Positions 17,299 through 27,201 of a stretch of 52,018 nucleotides of DNA are shown here, piece after piece (within the stretch, counting starts at the first letter, position 1; the number at the start of each line of letters is the position of its first letter). The notes under the pieces were generated by a model that was given only the letters and a program-made list of their open reading frames with translations, did no database searches and was not told the DNA's origin. The DNA is from an uncultured Hyphomicrobiales bacterium (GTDB taxonomy: Bacteria; Pseudomonadota; Alphaproteobacteria; Rhizobiales; Xanthobacteraceae): NCBI GenBank assembly GCA_903929045.1, contig CAIYTE010000163.1:1-52018 (forward strand), written 5' to 3'. The position numbers were made by a program, and so were the translations under genes.

Positions 17299-18053
17299 GG
17301 CGCGGCCGGCACGAAACCGGCATGCGTCCAGTCGGAACGGTGTTCCGGCGCGGCCATGAACTTCACGAAATCGGCGGCGGCCTGGCTGGACCCCGGCATG
17401 GCCGCGCCGCCGTACTGAATCGTGAGATCGATGCCCTTGGGCAGCGGGCCGACGATGCTGACGCCTTTGACTTCGACGACTTCGCTCGCCGGATAGATGC
17501 CAAGTTCGACCTTGCCGTTCGCGACCAGCTGAGCGCCACCTTCCAGCGCGGGACTGTGCGTCACCTTCTTGGCGATCGCGTCGGTAAGGCCGAGTTGATC
17601 GAGCACCTTGCCCATGTGAATGCCGCTCGGGGTCTTGCCGGGCGTCGCATGCACCACCGACTTCGCGACCAGCAGCGCTTCCTTGAATTTGTCGACGGTC
17701 GAAATATCCGGCTTCGGCGTGCCCTCCTTGACGATGACGCTGATCGACACGGTGCCGAAGGGTGACAGCGTATCGGCACGCACCTTGCCATCCTTGGCGA
17801 AGTCCTTGAGCGCCGGAACCGGCATGACGAGCACGTCCGTCTTCTCGCCCGCTGCGATCTTCTCGCGCAGCGCCGGAATGAGCACGTATTCGAATTTCAC
17901 CTTGTGCCCGGTCTGCTTTTCGAATTGTGGCGTCAGGTGCGCGAACAGCTCCTTCGGCGCGCCCCCGCTCATCACCTTGATCTCGTCCGCCATCGCAAAG
18001 GTGCTGCTGAACAAGCCAGCCGCGAGCGCAGTCACTCTCAGAATTCCGATCAT
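17295..18053 (-). CDS. ModA-like periplasmic substrate-binding protein
   Basis: A 252-residue exported binding protein of the bacterial extracellular family 11 (molybdate ModA-like) type. The ATG at 18053 has GGAGGGG upstream and starts a signal peptide (MIGILRVTALAAGLFSSTFAMADE). A ModA-like core follows: KVMSGGAPKELFAHLTPQFE, DVLVMPVPALKDF and the hinge-region HATPGKTPSGIHMGKVL. There is no ABC permease or ATPase beside it, and residues for oxyanion binding are not obvious, so molybdate is only one option. It starts 22 bases after the binding-protein gene above it on the same strand and may ride on the sox transcript. Confidence 0.82.
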   Translation of the reverse strand: MIGILRVTALAAGLFSSTFAMADEIKVMSGGAPKELFAHLTPQFEKQTGHKVKFEYVLIPALREKIAAGEKTDVLVMPVPALKDFAKDGKVRADTLSPFGTVSISVIVKEGTPKPDISTVDKFKEALLVAKSVVHATPGKTPSGIHMGKVLDQLGLTDAIAKKVTHSPALEGGAQLVANGKVELGIYPASEVVEVKGVSIVGPLPKGIDLTIQYGGAAMPGSSQAAADFVKFMAAPEHRSDWTHAGFVPAAP

Positions 18054-18075
18054 CGTCCCCTCCCAGGGTCTTTTT

Positions 18076-19062
18076 TTATAATTTGAACTGCTCAAGGGTA
18101 CCGGAGTGGAACAGCTCCTCCGGCGTCACCAGCCGGGAAGACAGTCCCTGGCTGTGATGGTGCTTGAAGAAGTTCTCCAGCGTCTTGCGGCTCGGCTCGA
18201 CGCCATAGGCCCAGAAGTCCTCGCCCATCAGGTCGCAGGCCTCGGCGAGGCGCTCCTCGACAAAAGGCAGCGTCACCTTGGTGGCCGAGGTGTCCCTCAA
18301 CTGCTCCATCGCTGCCGCCTTCGACTGCTCGAAGGCTTTCAGCACCGCGCCCGGCAGCCACGGATGCTGCTCGGCGAGCGTGCGCCGCACGCCGACGATA
18401 TGCATGATCGGGAAAATGCCGGTGCGCTTGAAATAGTCTTTCGCGGCGGCGACCGGATCGGGAAACAGCCAGCCGACATTTGGCGTGTTCTTCGGCAGTG
18501 ACGGCGGCCGCGGCGCGATGAAGCCGTCGATGGTGCCTTCGGCCAGCATGGCCGAGATCGTCTTTCCTTCCGGCGCGTTCTCAAGTTTCACGTCGGCCGG
18601 CAGCTTGATCGTGATCTTCTCTGGACGGCCGGCATGCTCGATGCCGCCGCGCACCCAGGTGATATCCGACGGCTTGACGCCATAGTCGTCTTTCAGAATG
18701 GCGCGGGCCCAGACATTGGCCGTGAGCTGATACTCGGGCACGCCGACGCGCTTACCCTTGAGGTCTTCCGGCTTCTTGATGCGGTCGGTGCGCACATAGA
18801 TCGAGGTATGGCGGAAAGCCCGCGACACGAAGGCCGGTACGCCGACGTAAGGGCCGCCGCCCTGGGCCGTCTTCACCGTAAAGCTCGACAGCGAGAGTTC
18901 GCAGATGTCGAATTCGGCGTGGCGGAAGGCGCGGAAGAAAATTTCTTCCGGCGAGAGGGTCATGCAGGCCGCGGTGACGCCATCGATCTGCACCGCGCCA
19001 TCGACAAGCGCGCGCGTGCGGTCATAGGGGCCGACGGCGACGGAAAGATTGAGCTTGGTCAT
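18076..19062 (-). CDS. Substrate-binding protein-like, 4,5-dihydroxyphthalate decarboxylase-related (second copy)
   Basis: 328 residues, the normal length of the family, with no signal peptide. The ATG at 19062 gives MTKLNLSVAVGPYDRTRALVDGAV, the conserved start of the group. Shared landmarks with the copy at 4326-5387 are GPYVGVPAFVSRAFRHTSIYVR, VPEYQLTANVWARAIL, GIFPIMHIVGVRRTLAE and the end FFKHHHSQGLSSRLVTPEELF. Family members are annotated either as 4,5-dihydroxyphthalate decarboxylase or as NMT1-like binding proteins; sequence alone does not decide. It lies 94 bases after soxB and 22 before the ModA-like gene, same strand. No phthalate-pathway genes are in the window, so a transport or sensing role is as likely as catalysis. 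Confidence 0.78.
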   Translation of the reverse strand: MTKLNLSVAVGPYDRTRALVDGAVQIDGVTAACMTLSPEEIFFRAFRHAEFDICELSLSSFTVKTAQGGGPYVGVPAFVSRAFRHTSIYVRTDRIKKPEDLKGKRVGVPEYQLTANVWARAILKDDYGVKPSDITWVRGGIEHAGRPEKITIKLPADVKLENAPEGKTISAMLAEGTIDGFIAPRPPSLPKNTPNVGWLFPDPVAAAKDYFKRTGIFPIMHIVGVRRTLAEQHPWLPGAVLKAFEQSKAAAMEQLRDTSATKVTLPFVEERLAEACDLMGEDFWAYGVEPSRKTLENFFKHHHSQGLSSRLVTPEELFHSGTLEQFKL

Positions 19063-19156
19063 GAAGTATCCCGGACTTGGAGTGCGGCCAACGTCATAGG
19101 CGAAAAGCCGCGCTGGCGCCACTCCGCGCCGCCTCTGCGGGCCGGCACAATTTCGC

Positions 19157-20845
19157 TCACGCGCCGGAAATTTTCACGCTGGAATTGGGGGCAATGCGAA
19201 TGGTCTTTTCGGCTGCGATATATTTCTCCACCAGGTCCCACACCGGCGGACCTTGCGTGCCTTCCTCGACCGAGGCCCACCCGGCCACGGTGTATTCCTT
19301 GCCCGGATCGAGCGGCCGGCCCGTCTTGAGCAGCGTCATGTTGGATATGCGCTGACCGATCGGCTTTGACACGTCGATCGAATAGCCGAGCCCGCCGCAG
19401 CGCACCATGTCGCCGCCCTGCTGATAATAGGGATCGGGATTGAACAGGTTGTCGGCGACGTCCTCGAGCACGTCCTTGAGCCGCGCGCCGGTCATCGGCT
19501 GCCGATACACCTGCGGATAGGTGATGGCTGTGGCGTTATGGATGTCTTCCATCGTGATCGCAGCGCCTGGCAAAACGCTGGTGCCCCAGCGGACCCCCGG
19601 AGACAGCACGATCTCGGCATCACGCTCCTTCAGGAGCGCCGCGCAAATCAGATCGTCGAACGTGCCGTTGAAATTGCCGCGCCGGTACAGCGCCGACTCC
19701 GCCTGCCCGACCACGCGCGCCAGTTCCTTGGCGTAAGGCACTCGCGCTTTGCTGATCGCCGCCGTCATCGCCGCGTCCGGCGCAATCGCATCCGCGAACA
19801 ACGGAATGAGCTTGTAGCGGAAGTCCTTCACAGCCCCGCTTTGCACATCGAGATCGAGACGCGAGATGAACTTGCCGTGGCTGCCCGACGCGATCAGCAG
19901 CGTATTGCCGACCTTGATCGCCTCCGGCAGCGCATCGTGGGTGTGCCCCGAAAGAATCACGTCGATGCCGGCAACGCGCGACGCCAGCTTGCGGTCGACG
20001 TCGAAGCCATTGTGCGACAACAGCACGACAAGCTGCGCGCCGGCCCTGCGGGCTTTTTCGACCTGGGCGCGCACTTCGCCTTCGCGGATGCCGAAGGACC
20101 ATTTGGGCATCATCCACCGCGGATGGGCGACCGGCGTATACGGATAGGCCTGACCGAGAACGGCGATCTTGACGCCCCCCTTCTCGAACATCTTCACCGC
20201 GTCGAAGGCCGGCTCGTTCCATTCCGTGTCGCGAATGTTCAGCGCCAGGAACGGAAAGCCGAGCTGGCCGACCAACTCCTTGAACCGCGCCTCGCCGTAG
20301 GTGAACTCCCAGTGACCGGTCATGGCATCCGGTTTGAGCAGCGCCATGCAGTCGACCATGTCTTGGCCCTTGGTGCTGTTAGCGCCAAGCGAGCCCTGCC
20401 AGGTGTCGCCGCCATCAAGCAGGAGGACTTTGTCGTCGCGCTCGGCACGCACCTGTTTCACGACCGTCGCCAGACGGTCGAGGCCGCCGATCTTGCCGTA
20501 GCTCTGGGCCAATGCGACGAAGTCTTCCGACGTCATCGCGTAGGCGGATGCCGATTTTTCCGGAATGCCGAAGCGCTTGAGAAATTCCGTGCCCGCGAGA
20601 TGCGGCGGCAGGCCCCGCGCGTCGCCGACGCCGATATTGACCGACGGCTCGCGAAAATAGACCGGCATCAGCTGGCCGTGGATGTCAGTGACGTGCAGCA
20701 GCGTGACGTTACCGACGGAGTCGAACTTCAGCAGGTCGTCCTGCGTCAGGCGCTGCTGGGCGAAAGCGCGCGTGAGATTGCCGCCGCCGGCGACCAGCGC
20801 GGCTGTGGCCGCAACCACCTGAAGCACTTCGCGTCGCGTGATCAT
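19157..20845 (-). CDS. soxB: Thiosulfohydrolase SoxB
   Basis: The dimanganese enzyme that hydrolyses the sulfate group from the sulfur chain bound to SoxY. 562 residues, matching the family. The Tat signal is MITRREVLQVVAATAALVAGGG. Metal-site motifs: HVTDIHGQL near residue 50, LLLDGGDTWQGS, GHWEFTYG, LLSHNGFDVD and SGHTHDALPEA, all as expected for an active SoxB. The C-terminal 5'-nucleotidase-like domain follows (RRGNFNGTFDDLICAALL). It starts 18 bases after soxXA and is the fourth sox gene of the unit soxY-soxZ-soxXA-soxB. Confidence 0.96.
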   Translation of the reverse strand: MITRREVLQVVAATAALVAGGGNLTRAFAQQRLTQDDLLKFDSVGNVTLLHVTDIHGQLMPVYFREPSVNIGVGDARGLPPHLAGTEFLKRFGIPEKSASAYAMTSEDFVALAQSYGKIGGLDRLATVVKQVRAERDDKVLLLDGGDTWQGSLGANSTKGQDMVDCMALLKPDAMTGHWEFTYGEARFKELVGQLGFPFLALNIRDTEWNEPAFDAVKMFEKGGVKIAVLGQAYPYTPVAHPRWMMPKWSFGIREGEVRAQVEKARRAGAQLVVLLSHNGFDVDRKLASRVAGIDVILSGHTHDALPEAIKVGNTLLIASGSHGKFISRLDLDVQSGAVKDFRYKLIPLFADAIAPDAAMTAAISKARVPYAKELARVVGQAESALYRRGNFNGTFDDLICAALLKERDAEIVLSPGVRWGTSVLPGAAITMEDIHNATAITYPQVYRQPMTGARLKDVLEDVADNLFNPDPYYQQGGDMVRCGGLGYSIDVSKPIGQRISNMTLLKTGRPLDPGKEYTVAGWASVEEGTQGPPVWDLVEKYIAAEKTIRIAPNSSVKISGA

Positions 20846-20863
20846 GGCGCCTGCTTCATGGGC

Positions 20864-22132
20864 TTAGTGCCGGATGCCGGGCACGCTGAGCTTGAGGCCC
20901 TCGCTCTGGGATGTCAGGTACAGTTCGAGGTCGCCGTATTCCTTGGCGTCGGGCGGCAGTTCGTCGGCGCGGATGTTGACCTGACACCACTGGAAGCGTT
21001 GCCGGATATCCCAGATCGCCTGCAGGCTGGTGCGCCAGGTCGGGAAGTGATCGGTCTGCCCCTTGAGCTCACCGAGCCACTGTCCGCGGATCCAGTGATT
21101 GGCGGAGATGCCGTGGCAATCGGTGCAGGCGAAGTTGAGCTGGCCGACCTTGCGGCTGCTCAGCGCCTTGCCGCGCTCGATCGCCGCCTTGGCTTCGGCG
21201 CTGGTATCGATCTGGATCGGCGCGCCATTGGCGATGAAGCGCAGATAGACCGCCATCGAGCGGTTATCGTCGGTCTCCATGGTCATGCGGGCGCCCGTCG
21301 TGGTGCGGGCGTGGCGCGTGATGAACTCCTCGATGCCAAGCACCTTGTTGAGGCGCGGCTCCCACTTCGGCATCGACGCCGCCCAGGTCTTGAACGCGGT
21401 CTTGGCGTCGGTGTGACAGGTGCTGCATGCCGCGCCCGAGCCGCCGGCCTTCTTGAACAGTTCCTCGCCGCGGTCGACCGCCCACATACCGGGGTTTTCG
21501 ATCGGATCGAGGTTCTCGCGCTTCTCGACGGGCGCCGCACGCTTCATCGGATCGTCGAGTTCGGTCTTGTAGACGGCGGGCGATTTCAGCGTCTTGAGGA
21601 AGGCGACGATGTCCCTGATCTCGTCGTCATTGAACAGACCATGACTGCCCCAGGGCGGCATCACCGTCTCGGCATTGTAGACGCGCGCATCGAGGACGTA
21701 ATTGAACAGCCATTCGTCCTCGCGCCCAGCATTGCCGATCTCCGACAGATCGGGACCGACGTTGCCCGGCAGATCGGCACCGCCCGCAGGGCCCATGACG
21801 TGGCAGGCAAGGCACGAGCCGCCACGATTGCGGTCGGCGACGAGCTTGGCGCCATTCTCGGCATCCCCGTCGATCGGCCCGCTGATTTTTCGCGGCTCTT
21901 TCGGCGGCGGCGGCGATGCCAATTTCGCCAATGTGTTGAACCTGGCCATGTCGCGATCCGGCCAGCCCGCATAGCGCTTCCACGGCACCGCGGCGGCGTC
22001 AGGACCGAGATCGAGCGGCGCCGGACCTTTGGCCTGCGCAATCGCATCGGATCCGGGCGCGCCAACGAACAAACCCGCTGCGACCAGGAACGCGACACCG
22101 ACGCTGCCTGCCAAAACTCCTCCGCGCGTCAT
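20864..22132 (-). CDS. soxXA: Fused SoxX-SoxA c-type cytochrome (triheme)
   Basis: SoxXA oxidatively couples the sulfur substrate to the SoxY cysteine. Here both subunits are in one 422-residue chain. Residues 1-34 are a signal/anchor. A SoxX part follows with haem motif CLACH (107-111), GNVGPDLSEIG and the Met ligand in NAETVMPPWG (Met158). The SoxA part has two haem sites, CSTCH (236-240) and CTDCH (336-340). The RQRFQWCQVNIRADE segment places Cys383 where SoxA carries its cysteine-persulfide haem ligand, before the conserved LELYLTSQSEGL. So three haems and the catalytic Cys are intact. There is no stop between the halves, only a linker of about 20 residues near 185-205. GAGGG precedes the ATG at 22132. 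Confidence 0.93.
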   Translation of the reverse strand: MTRGGVLAGSVGVAFLVAAGLFVGAPGSDAIAQAKGPAPLDLGPDAAAVPWKRYAGWPDRDMARFNTLAKLASPPPPKEPRKISGPIDGDAENGAKLVADRNRGGSCLACHVMGPAGGADLPGNVGPDLSEIGNAGREDEWLFNYVLDARVYNAETVMPPWGSHGLFNDDEIRDIVAFLKTLKSPAVYKTELDDPMKRAAPVEKRENLDPIENPGMWAVDRGEELFKKAGGSGAACSTCHTDAKTAFKTWAASMPKWEPRLNKVLGIEEFITRHARTTTGARMTMETDDNRSMAVYLRFIANGAPIQIDTSAEAKAAIERGKALSSRKVGQLNFACTDCHGISANHWIRGQWLGELKGQTDHFPTWRTSLQAIWDIRQRFQWCQVNIRADELPPDAKEYGDLELYLTSQSEGLKLSVPGIRH

Positions 22133-22183
22133 CGTTCCCTCTACGGCTATATCATCACGGCGCGCCTATCGCGGCGGCGCGCA

Positions 22184-22507
22184 TCAGGTAACGGTGATTG
22201 TCTCGTCGGCGGTGGTGACCGTGCCGTCGTCGTCGAACCAGGAGAACCTGAACGTGCCGCTCTCCTCCACCTTGGCCGTAAACTGGAAATACGGGTTGGC
22301 GGCCACTGCCGGTTCGATGCTCGCAGAGAACACCGGCTTGCCGTTAAACTCCGCGGTGAATTTGTTGATGATCTTGCGCGGGATCAGCTTGCCGTCCTGA
22401 TCCTTCACAAGACCGGTCTGCATGACATGCGGCATCAAGGTCTTGATCTCGATGATCTCGCCCTTCTTGGCTTCCTTGGGCACTCTCAGCCGCGGTTTGT
22501 CCGCCAT
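22184..22507 (-). CDS. soxZ: Thiosulfate oxidation carrier subunit SoxZ
   Basis: The 107-residue partner of SoxY that forms the SoxYZ carrier. The immunoglobulin-like fold shows the typical MADKPRLRVPKEAKKGEIIE start, TLMPHVMQTG, and the C-terminal FSWFDDDGTVTTADETI. No signal peptide, as usual: it is exported with SoxY. CAGGAG stands about 6 bases before the ATG. It lies 33 bases after soxY and 51 before soxXA on the same strand. Confidence 0.96.
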   Translation of the reverse strand: MADKPRLRVPKEAKKGEIIEIKTLMPHVMQTGLVKDQDGKLIPRKIINKFTAEFNGKPVFSASIEPAVAANPYFQFTAKVEESGTFRFSWFDDDGTVTTADETITVT

Positions 22508-22540
22508 GATGATCTCCTGAAATTCAAAGCCGGAACGCGA

Positions 22541-22990
22541 TCAGCCGCCGCAGCCGCCGATCGTAACCTTGACCTGTTTCTGCGCCGTGAAGAACTCGCC
22601 GCCGCTGGTCTTCGCAACGACGACGATGTTCTGCGTCGCCGCCAGACGAATGCGCGTCTGCGCCTCGGCCTTGCCGGATAGCGGCGTGAAGTGGAACGTG
22701 ACGACGCCCGGGTTCGGATTGCCCTCGGAAACGACCAGCACGTCGGTGACGTAATTCTCCGCCGTCATCGGCGCATCGATGGAAACAGTCAGTGGCACCG
22801 TGCTGCCGTTCTCGGCAATTTCCGGAAGATCGATCATGATCTTTCCCGTGGCTGCGTCCTTGCCACCGGTGAACTTGGCGACTGTGTCGGCAGCTTCCTT
22901 GACGGCGGCATGCGCGCCCTGGCTCCAACCGCTGACGGTGAGCGTCACAGCGCCGGCGGCCAGCGCGGCCCGCCGCGTTAATGTCCACAT
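22541..22990 (-). CDS. soxY: Sulfur-carrier protein SoxY
   Basis: 149 residues. A Tat-type leader (TLTRRAALAAGAVTLTVSG) carries the SoxYZ heterodimer to the periplasm. The C-terminus is VTIGGCGG, with the substrate-carrying Cys147 on the flexible GGCGG arm. The middle segment GNPNPGVVTFHFTPLSGKAEAQTRIRL is typical of the family. It is the first gene of the minus-strand sox unit. Its promoter must lie in the 172 bases before the divergent gene at 23163, where I found no clear regulator site. Confidence 0.96.
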   Translation of the reverse strand: MWTLTRRAALAAGAVTLTVSGWSQGAHAAVKEAADTVAKFTGGKDAATGKIMIDLPEIAENGSTVPLTVSIDAPMTAENYVTDVLVVSEGNPNPGVVTFHFTPLSGKAEAQTRIRLAATQNIVVVAKTSGGEFFTAQKQVKVTIGGCGG

Positions 22991-23162
22991 TGAGGGTACT
23001 CCCGACTCATTCGGTTGGAACCGGCTCTGCCCGCGACGACCTTAGCCACGCGGCTGCACGGGTTCAAATCGTATTCAGGTGCGCACTGGCGGCCATGGTC
23101 AAGGGCGTATCCATGCCCGCGCCGGCGGTCTATATCCCCGACGTCGAATGAAGGTGATGCCG

Positions 23163-23888
23163 ATGTGGCGATACCGGGTGCGCTGCGCCATTCTCTTTCT
23201 CGTGATCGCGGTTAGCCCCGCGCGCGCGGACGATCTGACCGATTTCAACACCCTCATGGAAGGGGTCGCGAGCCATATCCGGGTCGCGATCGATGCGTTG
23301 AAGACCGGGAATGCCGATCTTGCGACGTTGGAAATCGATCGCACCCGCCAGTCCTGGGGCATGCTGCAGCAACATTTCGGCGGCCGCCGTCCGAAAATGT
23401 TCGAGACCAATACGCACTACAAAAACATCATGACCGGTGTTTCTGCGCGACTGGTCGGTGCCGAGCTGCTGCTCAACGCCGGACGGCCGGATGCGGCCAT
23501 CGACTCGCTCAACAAACTTCGTGGCGATTTCTACGAGCTACGCAAATCGAGCGGCATCGTCGTGCTGGCCGATTGCGTGCGCGACGCCGATACCGCGATG
23601 GACGCGTTAATGGCCTATGACGGCGGCGCGCTCGACTTCGACAAGGCGGAGACGCGTGCCGACCTCGCCGCCAAGGCCACGGACTACGGCAACACGCTCA
23701 AGCGCTGCGACGGCATCGCCTCGGAAGCCGTACACGCCGAGCCGGAGTTTCGGCGGCTGATGGATGGCGCGCAGGCAAGTCTCGCGCTCATCCCCAAGGC
23801 CATCGCAGCACGCGCCGGCGATCTCCTGCATCGTGTACTGAATGAATTACGCTCCTTCGATAATCTGTTGGCATCCCGCTTTGGTTAG
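23163..23888 (+). CDS. Exported alpha-helical protein of unknown function, divergent from sox
   Basis: 241 residues from the ATG at 23163, chosen because AAGGTGA (23151-23157) is a good ribosome site at the right distance; ATGs at 23148 and 23157 are in frame too. The signal peptide is MWRYRVRCAILFLVIAVSPARADD. The mature chain is nearly all predicted helix (HIRVAIDALKTGNADLATLEIDR; LVGAELLLNAGRPDAAIDSL), with two cysteines (VLADCVRDAD and LKRCDGIA) that could form a disulfide. There is no CxxCH, so it is not a c-type cytochrome. It overlaps nothing and ends 8 bases before fumarylacetoacetase. I do not recognise the family; a soluble periplasmic helical bundle is the most that can be said. 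Confidence 0.7.
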   Translation: MWRYRVRCAILFLVIAVSPARADDLTDFNTLMEGVASHIRVAIDALKTGNADLATLEIDRTRQSWGMLQQHFGGRRPKMFETNTHYKNIMTGVSARLVGAELLLNAGRPDAAIDSLNKLRGDFYELRKSSGIVVLADCVRDADTAMDALMAYDGGALDFDKAETRADLAAKATDYGNTLKRCDGIASEAVHAEPEFRRLMDGAQASLALIPKAIAARAGDLLHRVLNELRSFDNLLASRFG

Positions 23889-23896
23889 GACCTGAA

Positions 23897-25207
<1,311 letters not shown>

Positions 25208-25279
25208 GCTTTGCGACCTCGACTATAGCTGGACGCAAAGATCCATAAAAAACACGGCACTTTCAGGGGGAATGCGTCC

Positions 25280-26251
25280 ATGTCGTCCGTCACAAGAATC
25301 CTTGCCGTCTGCGGTGTCGCGCTTGGCGCCTTGCTGGCGCCCGCTTCCGCGCAGGATGCCTATCCGGCGCGCACTATTCGCCTGATCGTCGGCTTCCCAC
25401 CGGGCGGCGGCGTCGATGCGGTCGCGCGTCTGTTCGCCGACAAGATGACTGGCATCATGAGCCAGCCCGTTGTCGTCGTGAACCAGGGTGGCGCGGCCGG
25501 CGGCATCGCGGCGAAGAAAGTCTCGACCGAAGAGCCGGACGGCTACACCGTGCTGGTGAATTCCAACTCGATGGTGATCTACAGCCTGATGACGCCGAAG
25601 GCCGGGCTCAACGTCGAGCGCGATCTCTACGCCGTTGCCGCCGCCGCGCCGCAGGCCATCGCTATCGTCGCGGCGCCTGACGTGAAAGCGAACAATCTCA
25701 AGGAACTTGTCGAGCTGTCGAAGACCAAGCCGCTCAATTACGGCACGCCCGGTTCCGGCTCGATCCCGCATCTCGTCATCGAGCAACTGCTGCTCACCAC
25801 GCCCGGCGCGAAGATGCAGAACGTGCCGTTCCAGGGCGCAGCGCCGGCGCTGACCGCCGCCATGGCGAACCAGATCGACATCGCCTCGGTGACCATGCCG
25901 CCCGCCGTGCCGCTGGTGACCTCCGGCAAGGTGAAAGGCATCGCCGTCACCGGCACCGCCCGCTCCGCCGCCCTTCCCGACGTGCCGAGCGCGGTCGAAG
26001 CCGGCTTTCCGGCGCTGACCGCAACCGCCTGGACCGGATTCTTTGTGCCGCCGAAAACGCCGAAGGCTGTTGCCGACAAACTCGAACAAGCGATCCTTCA
26101 GACGTCATCGCTGCCCGACATCAAGGAAAAGCTGGCGGCGCTCGGCTTCGAGCCGACCAGCACGCCGGGCGCGCAATTCCGCACCGAACTTTCCGCCGAG
26201 ATCAAGACGTGGTCGACGGTGCTGGAAAAAGCCAACCTCATTCAGCAATAG
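25280..26251 (+). CDS. Tripartite tricarboxylate transporter receptor (TctC/Bug family)
   Basis: A 323-residue periplasmic binding protein of the Bug family. The signal peptide is MSSVTRILAVCGVALGALLAPASAQ. The hallmark YPARTIRLIVGFPPGGGVDAVAR binds the carboxylate through two beta-strand loops; VVVVNQGGAAGGIAA, YGTPGSGSIPHL and VPFQGAAPALTA are the other landmarks. GGGGG lies about 10 bases before the ATG. No TctA/TctB membrane genes are beside it, which is usual for the many orphan Bug receptors of soil bacteria. Its place between FAH and a crotonase-family hydrolase hints at an aromatic or alicyclic acid ligand, but that is inference. Confidence 0.9.
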   Translation: MSSVTRILAVCGVALGALLAPASAQDAYPARTIRLIVGFPPGGGVDAVARLFADKMTGIMSQPVVVVNQGGAAGGIAAKKVSTEEPDGYTVLVNSNSMVIYSLMTPKAGLNVERDLYAVAAAAPQAIAIVAAPDVKANNLKELVELSKTKPLNYGTPGSGSIPHLVIEQLLLTTPGAKMQNVPFQGAAPALTAAMANQIDIASVTMPPAVPLVTSGKVKGIAVTGTARSAALPDVPSAVEAGFPALTATAWTGFFVPPKTPKAVADKLEQAILQTSSLPDIKEKLAALGFEPTSTPGAQFRTELSAEIKTWSTVLEKANLIQQ

Positions 26252-26277
26252 ATCTCTTCGCCCGACAGGAAGACGCA

Positions 26278-27093
26278 ATGTCCAAGCTCGCCGACTACGC
26301 CGACAAATACGAGATGATCAGACTGGAGCGCCGCAACGGCATCCTGCAGATGACCTTGCACACCGAAGGTAAGCCGGTGCGCTGGGGGCCGACCATCCAG
26401 TCAGAGCTGGTCGACTGCTTCACGCAGATCGGCGGCGACCGCGAAAACCGCATCATCATCATGACCGGCATCGGCAACGAATTCAGCGGCCCGCGCGCCG
26501 AGCCTGGCTATTCGTTCTATCGCGAAGTATCGAAGAACATCACCGCCAACCTGCTCGACACCATTCACTGGAACGCGCACCGGCTGATGACGCGCATGCT
26601 CGACATCGAAGTGCCGATGATCGCCGTCGTCAACGGCCCGGCCATGCGCCACTCCGAATTGCCGCTGATGTGCGACATCGTCATCGGCGCCGACGATTGC
26701 AGCTTCGAGGACACCGCCCATTTCAAGATCGCCAGCCAGACGCCCGGCGACGGCATCGGCATCGTCTACACCATGCTGCTCGGCATCAACCGCGCCCGCT
26801 ACTTCATGCTCACCGGCCAGGTGATCGGCGCCAAGGAAGCGAAGGACCTTGGCCTCATCGCCGAAATCCATCCGCGCGAGAAGCTCAACGCCCGCGCCTG
26901 GGAACTGGCCGAGGATCTGGCGAAAAAGAACGACCTGCTGCTGCGCTATACCCGCGTCACGCTCGTCCAGCCGATGAAGAAATGGATGAACAACGAGGTG
27001 ATGTATCACCTCGCCCTTGAATCGCTTGCCAAGCTCGACAAGGAAGACGTGACGCCGGACCACCAGGAAATCGAGGCCGGTCAGAAGAAGTAA
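26278..27093 (+). CDS. Crotonase-family hydrolase, 6-oxocamphor hydrolase-like
   Basis: A 271-residue crotonase-fold protein. The ATG at 26278 has AGGAAG upstream; the frame is open further back but without a ribosome site. Overall pattern and order of motifs match 6-oxocamphor hydrolase more than enoyl-CoA hydratase: KYEMIRLERRNGILQMTLHTEG, then VVNGPAMRHSELPLMCDIVIG, SFEDTAHFKIASQTPGDG and INRARYFMLTGQ. The residues corresponding to the catalytic His, His and Asp of that enzyme (as I recall the family) are present as His125, His148 and Asp158, with one extra residue between the last two. Members split 1,3-diketone C-C bonds. It follows FAH and a TctC receptor and is closed by a strong terminator. 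Substrate unknown; a CoA-dependent role cannot be excluded. Confidence 0.78.
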   Translation: MSKLADYADKYEMIRLERRNGILQMTLHTEGKPVRWGPTIQSELVDCFTQIGGDRENRIIIMTGIGNEFSGPRAEPGYSFYREVSKNITANLLDTIHWNAHRLMTRMLDIEVPMIAVVNGPAMRHSELPLMCDIVIGADDCSFEDTAHFKIASQTPGDGIGIVYTMLLGINRARYFMLTGQVIGAKEAKDLGLIAEIHPREKLNARAWELAEDLAKKNDLLLRYTRVTLVQPMKKWMNNEVMYHLALESLAKLDKEDVTPDHQEIEAGQKK

Positions 27094-27119
27094 CGCCGCG
27101 TAACCGGCCCGTAAATTCG

Positions 27120-27149
27120 GCGGCGCGTCGCAAGACGCGCCGCTTTTTT
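27120..27149 (+). terminator. Rho-independent terminator
   Basis: A perfect 10-bp GC stem (27120-27129 with 27134-27143, loop GCAA) is followed by six Ts. It ends the FAH/receptor/crotonase unit. Confidence 0.92.
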
Positions 27150-27201
27150 GCCCCGAAGCCATGACGCCCTACCGCGGGGCGTCGAGACCGGGGAATCTCA
27201 G

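Noticed and set aside
17295-18053. Calling the ModA-like protein a molybdate transporter gene
   Set aside because: No modB/modC is near and oxyanion ligand residues are not evident, so only the fold is claimed.
19538-22681. A 1047-codon plus-strand open frame opposite soxB and soxXA
   Set aside because: It is antisense to genes with intact motifs, is very rich in Arg, His and Asp, and has no domain pattern. Long antisense frames are usual in GC-rich genomes with strong third-position bias.
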